DNA of 64,000 bases. It comes from a virus. Made by a program: the position numbers and the translations under genes. A model generated the notes under the pieces. It saw only the letters and a list, made by a program, of their open reading frames with translations. It ran no database searches and was not told the DNA's origin. The DNA lies in the IMG/VR virus record IMGVR_UViG_3300026488_000012, positions 115,976 to 179,975 of that record; one strand, 5' to 3'. Every line of letters begins with the position of its first letter. Position 1 is the first letter of the stretch. This document shows positions 61,331 through 64,000 of the stretch, piece by piece.

Positions 61331-61550
61331 TTTACAAGACATAAAACAAAATAAAGAACTACATATAGAAAGTACTGAAATAGAGGAATTGAGAAAACTA
61401 GTTATGAGTCTCGTAAAGAAGAATGAAGAACTTAGTGATAAAATCACTAAACTTGAATTAGAGTTAAATAACGTTAAATCTATCGTAAATAAATACGAAG
61501 AAAAAACAGAAGAGATTTTAGATAACAACGATAGTGAATTTTATTATTAG
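61314..61550 (+). CDS. Small coiled-coil protein (78 aa)
   Basis: AAAGGAG precedes ATG 61314, which overlaps the HNH gene end. Residues 20-70 form a coiled coil rich in Glu, Leu and Lys. No function recognised. Confidence 0.6.
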   Translation: MGLKINLQDIKQNKELHIESTEIEELRKLVMSLVKKNEELSDKITKLELELNNVKSIVNKYEEKTEEILDNNDSEFYY

Positions 61551-61562
61551 AAAGGAGTAAGA

Positions 61563-61910
61563 ATGAAAAAGAAAAGAACGATTATTCTTATAACGGCTTT
61601 GATTGTGTATTTTGTTTATACATTAGCATTAGACCCTAATGTAAAACTATTAGAAAATCTTCCTGTAGGTGGAGGATTGTTATTAACTATCCAGATATTT
61701 TTAATGGTTGCGGTAGGATTGATTATTATAGAGACTGTCACAGATTTCTATACTGATAAGTATTTTAAGATATTTGAAGAGGAAAATATGGATGACGTTA
61801 TTAAAAATAACCCTATCGCATTAGCTATTTATATGTTGGCTTGGAGCTTAAGAATTTTAGCATATGCTGTATTAACCGGATTCACTATTTATGCATACAT
61901 AGGGAGTTAA
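61563..61910 (+). CDS. Membrane protein (115 aa)
   Basis: AAAGGAG precedes ATG 61563. Three hydrophobic segments (about 7-22, 38-58, 84-110) are visible, with a charged part (60-80) between the second and third. No family is recognised. It ends the unit 60375-61910; the stop is in the terminator stem. Confidence 0.6.
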   Translation: MKKKRTIILITALIVYFVYTLALDPNVKLLENLPVGGGLLLTIQIFLMVAVGLIIIETVTDFYTDKYFKIFEEENMDDVIKNNPIALAIYMLAWSLRILAYAVLTGFTIYAYIGS

Positions 61911-61928
61911 ACTAACTCCCTATGTATG
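61894..61928 (+). terminator. Terminator, 16-bp stem
   Basis: CATACATAGGGAGTTA pairs perfectly with its complement (61913-61928), loop AAC; TA-rich sequence follows. The stop TAA overlaps the left arm. Confidence 0.8.
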
Positions 61929-61949
61929 TTAAACTTAATTAATTTTTAA

Positions 61950-61975
61950 TACTACATAACTAAACTGAATTAAAC
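61950..61975 (+). promoter_or_regulatory. Promoter-like motif of the 61999 unit
   Basis: TACATAACTAAACTGAATTA is a looser match, at the usual distance from the A-rich leader. Confidence 0.4.
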
Positions 61976-61998
61976 AAATAAGAAAAAAAGGAGTAAAC

Positions 61999-63075
61999 AT
62001 GGATAAAAGAAAATGTACACCAGGAGTATGTTTAGAAAAATGTTTGGAATGTAACAAAAAGGGACTAGGCTGTTGTGATACAGCTGTTCCTTTTAAAGAC
62101 GAGGAACTAGCAAAAGTTCATTTTGAAAATAGTCTTATAAGCGAAATGAGTGATGAGATACAGATAGTGAGAGGTGATGATAATTACTTATACGTGGTGA
62201 GTAAAGAAGATGTGACCGGTAGTAAAGTGGTTTTATCGGATAGACCTTGTGTTTTCTTCGACGGAGAAACATATAAATGTAAAATATATGATCACAGACC
62301 CGAAGCCTGTAGAAAGTATGGTGAAGTAAATAATCCTTGTATTTTTACAAATATAGACGTTGAGGATGTTAAAAACATTGAATTAGGAAAAGAAAAAATA
62401 AGAGACATCAAAATAGAAAGGATTCTATCTAAGCACAAGAATAGATTAGTGAGGTCATATTTGTCTCTCAAATTTCCTAAAATCAAGAAGTTTAGTAAAA
62501 AAGATTTGAAAAACATGAAAGAAGAGATGCTGTTATATCTTGTTATAAATGCTATTAATTTATTAGAGGACAAAGAACAAGGTAGTAGCGTTTGTCCAGA
62601 GTTGTTTGAATTTACATATAAATATCAATTAGTTATGATAAACAATACGCAGATATCTTCTATTAAATTAAAACAAATGAGTGCTAACCATGATGCTTTT
62701 AAAGGATTTGATAGAACCTATAATATCCTTAATAGGAAGTTCGTAATGAGAGACCCTATGTATCTCCAGATATTAGTAGGTAAACTCAAAAGAGTATTGA
62801 GCGGTGTAGAAGTATCAGAGATAAAAGAAATACCAAAAAATAGTGTTATAGGTAGAGTAGGTGAAGCTGTTGTTTTACTAGACTTATGGAAAACTAAGTA
62901 TAAGAACAAGTCCAATAGTTATAAGGGTATAATAAATGAGGACAATATATATAAACTAAAGAAATGGATTAATAAAGAGTTAGGAAGCGAGAGTTTAATA
63001 AATCCAGCAACAGGGTTTATTAAATTATACGAAAATGGTGAAAGAATTTACAAAGCTATATTAAAACAAAAATAA
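61999..63075 (+). CDS. YkgJ-like cysteine-cluster protein with large C-terminal part (358 aa)
   Basis: The N-terminal 120 residues carry a cysteine cluster: CxxxxC...C..C then CC (residues 6-27), later RPCVFFDGETYKCKIYDHRPEACRKYG (about 83-109), which is the YkgJ-type zinc/iron-chelating pattern (CxxF ... C-x-IYxxRPxxCR). In bacteria such proteins bind a metal cluster and may act on proteins. The rest (130-358) is basic and helical, not assigned. AAAAGGAG precedes the ATG. Two small genes follow in the same unit. Confidence 0.7.
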   Translation: MDKRKCTPGVCLEKCLECNKKGLGCCDTAVPFKDEELAKVHFENSLISEMSDEIQIVRGDDNYLYVVSKEDVTGSKVVLSDRPCVFFDGETYKCKIYDHRPEACRKYGEVNNPCIFTNIDVEDVKNIELGKEKIRDIKIERILSKHKNRLVRSYLSLKFPKIKKFSKKDLKNMKEEMLLYLVINAINLLEDKEQGSSVCPELFEFTYKYQLVMINNTQISSIKLKQMSANHDAFKGFDRTYNILNRKFVMRDPMYLQILVGKLKRVLSGVEVSEIKEIPKNSVIGRVGEAVVLLDLWKTKYKNKSNSYKGIINEDNIYKLKKWINKELGSESLINPATGFIKLYENGERIYKAILKQK

Positions 63076-63090
63076 TCGAAAAGGAACTAT

Positions 63091-63543
63091 ATGGAAAAAC
63101 ATACATTAAGGAATGAAAGAACGGGTAAAATCAGATATCTAGAAGATGTAGAAAGAATATACGAAGACGAATACCCGATTTATTATGCCTGGGCTATAGA
63201 ACTGGATTTTACTGTAAATAAGAAAAATATGAAATACTTCTATAAGACCATTAAAAGATACATGGTCGATGAGTATAGTATGTTTTCACATACAGTAATT
63301 GACGGTATTAAAATAATTGACTATGTTTTAGGTAATAAGTATAGAAAAATAGATTCTATACTTAGATATCAGAAAGCAATTAAGCATGATACTGATTATC
63401 CTGAGTTAGAAAGTGTTATTATACTTAATCTTATCGAAGAACCTGTTTTGGTAGAATACCTGGAGGACATAAAAACGATGATGGATGAAATCCTATACAA
63501 GATGAAGGATGTAGGATTAATAAATAAACTACAAGGAGGCTGA
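63091..63543 (+). CDS. Unknown protein (150 aa)
   Basis: AAAAGGA precedes ATG 63091. The protein is charged and helical with many Tyr, Asp and Lys (KYRKIDSILRYQKAIKHD near 96). It ends one base before the next gene, so they are coupled. No function recognised. Confidence 0.65.
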   Translation: MEKHTLRNERTGKIRYLEDVERIYEDEYPIYYAWAIELDFTVNKKNMKYFYKTIKRYMVDEYSMFSHTVIDGIKIIDYVLGNKYRKIDSILRYQKAIKHDTDYPELESVIILNLIEEPVLVEYLEDIKTMMDEILYKMKDVGLINKLQGG

Positions 63544-63544
63544 T

Positions 63545-63856
63545 ATGGATAAAAAAGTAGTTGGAGCAGATATTACTCTAGAGAGAGTTACGTTGGTAGA
63601 AAAGGTTAAATTAGATGGTAGACACAGGTTAATAGTTGCACATATAAAGGTAAAATTCACAGATAACGATGTTAAAAGTAGCTGGGTAGAATTGTACGAT
63701 GTTACTTATAGTAACCCTAAGTATGTAATGGAGCAACTTGGAAAACTTAAAAAACAATTAGAGGGAAATAAGTACATCTATAAAGGACCTAAGAAATTGA
63801 GATATGATATACTAAGAAGAATGTTTATAAATAACAGCAAGATAAAAGAACTGTAG
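63545..63856 (+). CDS. Unknown basic protein (103 aa)
   Basis: GGAGG precedes ATG 63545. The N-terminal half is beta-like (DITLERVTLVEKVKLDGRHR), the C-terminal half helical and basic. Not recognised. It ends directly before a perfect palindrome terminator. Confidence 0.6.
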   Translation: MDKKVVGADITLERVTLVEKVKLDGRHRLIVAHIKVKFTDNDVKSSWVELYDVTYSNPKYVMEQLGKLKKQLEGNKYIYKGPKKLRYDILRRMFINNSKIKEL

Positions 63857-63882
63857 CAAGAGAGTTGATATCAACTCTCTTG
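63857..63882 (+). terminator. Terminator, perfect 26-base palindrome
   Basis: CAAGAGAGTTGAT and its complement, one base after the stop codon; T-rich sequence follows. Confidence 0.85.
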
Positions 63883-63998
63883 TTATTTCAAATTTTTTCA
63901 TTTATGTATTACTAAACTGTAACAAAACAAAAAACCTCTCTACCAAGTACTGCTCCTCTGGTGTGAAGGAGAAGGTCGAGACTAACCCCGGTGGTATA
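63875..63998 (+). repeat. 124-bp direct repeat, copy 2 (see 8293-8416)
   Basis: Identical over 124 bases to the region before the 8486 gene. It starts in the terminator and includes a promoter motif and the first part of the structured leader RNA. Confidence 0.9.
63901..63922 (+). promoter_or_regulatory. Promoter-like motif before third structured RNA
   Basis: TATGTATTACTAAACTGTAA is identical to 8321-8340. Confidence 0.65.
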
Positions 63999-64000
63999 GG
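63933..64000 (+). ncRNA. Structured leader RNA, copy 3 (cut by window end)
   Basis: The 5' parts of P1, P2, P3 and P4 and the joining segments are the same as in copy 1. The pairing 3' parts lie outside the window. A gene should follow about 70 bases to the right. Confidence 0.75.

Noticed and set aside
1-64000. CRISPR arrays, insertion sequences, attachment sites, prophage borders
   Set aside because: No evenly spaced direct repeats, no transposase and no integrase were seen; repeated blocks are promoter and leader copies.

Overview
The window is a 64 kb piece of an AT-rich jumbo bacteriophage genome. The main reason is that it encodes several separate pieces of a phage multisubunit RNA polymerase: a beta N-half-like protein at 23886, a beta C-half at 6048, a beta-prime C-half at 10227 and a second, divergent beta-prime C-terminal part at 29038 on the minus strand. 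Split and duplicated RNA polymerase subunits are the hallmark of phiKZ-like and AR9/PBS1-like phages. A DnaB-type helicase, a family-B DNA polymerase fragment, an SF2 helicase, class I ribonucleotide reductase (NrdA and NrdB), a ThyX-like thymidylate synthase, a dNMP kinase, a probable major capsid protein and many tail or fibre genes fit this. I see no bacterial housekeeping genes, tRNAs, insertion sequences or CRISPR arrays. The host cannot be deduced.

Layout. 1-2.7 kb: structural-type or unknown genes. 2.8-5.9 kb: lytic transglycosylase, small membrane protein, a putative antisense RNA, dNMP kinase, unknowns. 6-13.8 kb: RNA polymerase beta-C and beta-prime-C, two unknown genes, SF2 helicase. 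13.8-17.2 kb: coiled-coil and FN3-like fibre proteins. 17.2-18.7 kb (minus): DnaB-like helicase. 18.8-26.6 kb: capsid, unknowns and beta-N. 26.7-29 kb: a structured leader RNA and a 728-codon gene unlike its neighbours in composition. 29-31.4 kb (minus): second beta-prime part and partner. 31.5-35.5 kb: virion or baseplate-type genes. 35.6-38.5 kb: small accessory genes including a MazG-like protein. 38.5-41.4 kb (minus): DNA polymerase N-part and an unknown, with a plus-strand ncRNA candidate between them. 41.4-49.9 kb: membrane protein, a -1 frameshift gene, FN3-like protein, 1249-aa fibre with a carbohydrate-binding-like insert, and two paralogous fibre-assembly-like proteins. 50-51.4 kb: papain-like amidase plus membrane proteins (candidate lysis or envelope set). 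51.5-58.3 kb: nucleotide metabolism. 58.4-64 kb: methyltransferase, HNH nuclease, YkgJ-like protein and small genes.

Expression architecture. Many transcription units start with an AT-rich motif close to TATATTACTAAAATGTAA followed by an A-rich leader and AAGGAG, and end in long perfect palindromes whose stem usually contains the stop codon. The most striking unexplained signals are: (1) an almost continuous chain of perfect inverted repeats inside the coding sequence of the 26.8-29.0 kb gene and, less densely, inside a subset of other genes; (2) a conserved, covarying structured RNA in the leaders of genes at 8486 and 26834, with a third copy cut by the right edge; (3) a short terminator-ended RNA candidate near 3.7 kb that is the exact complement (16-18 nt) of the ribosome binding sites of the three RNA polymerase genes at 6048, 10227 and 23886; (4) a dnaX-type A_AAA_AAG slippery site at 42604-42610 that would extend a protein by 97 residues. 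All functions are read from sequence by eye; no database search was run.
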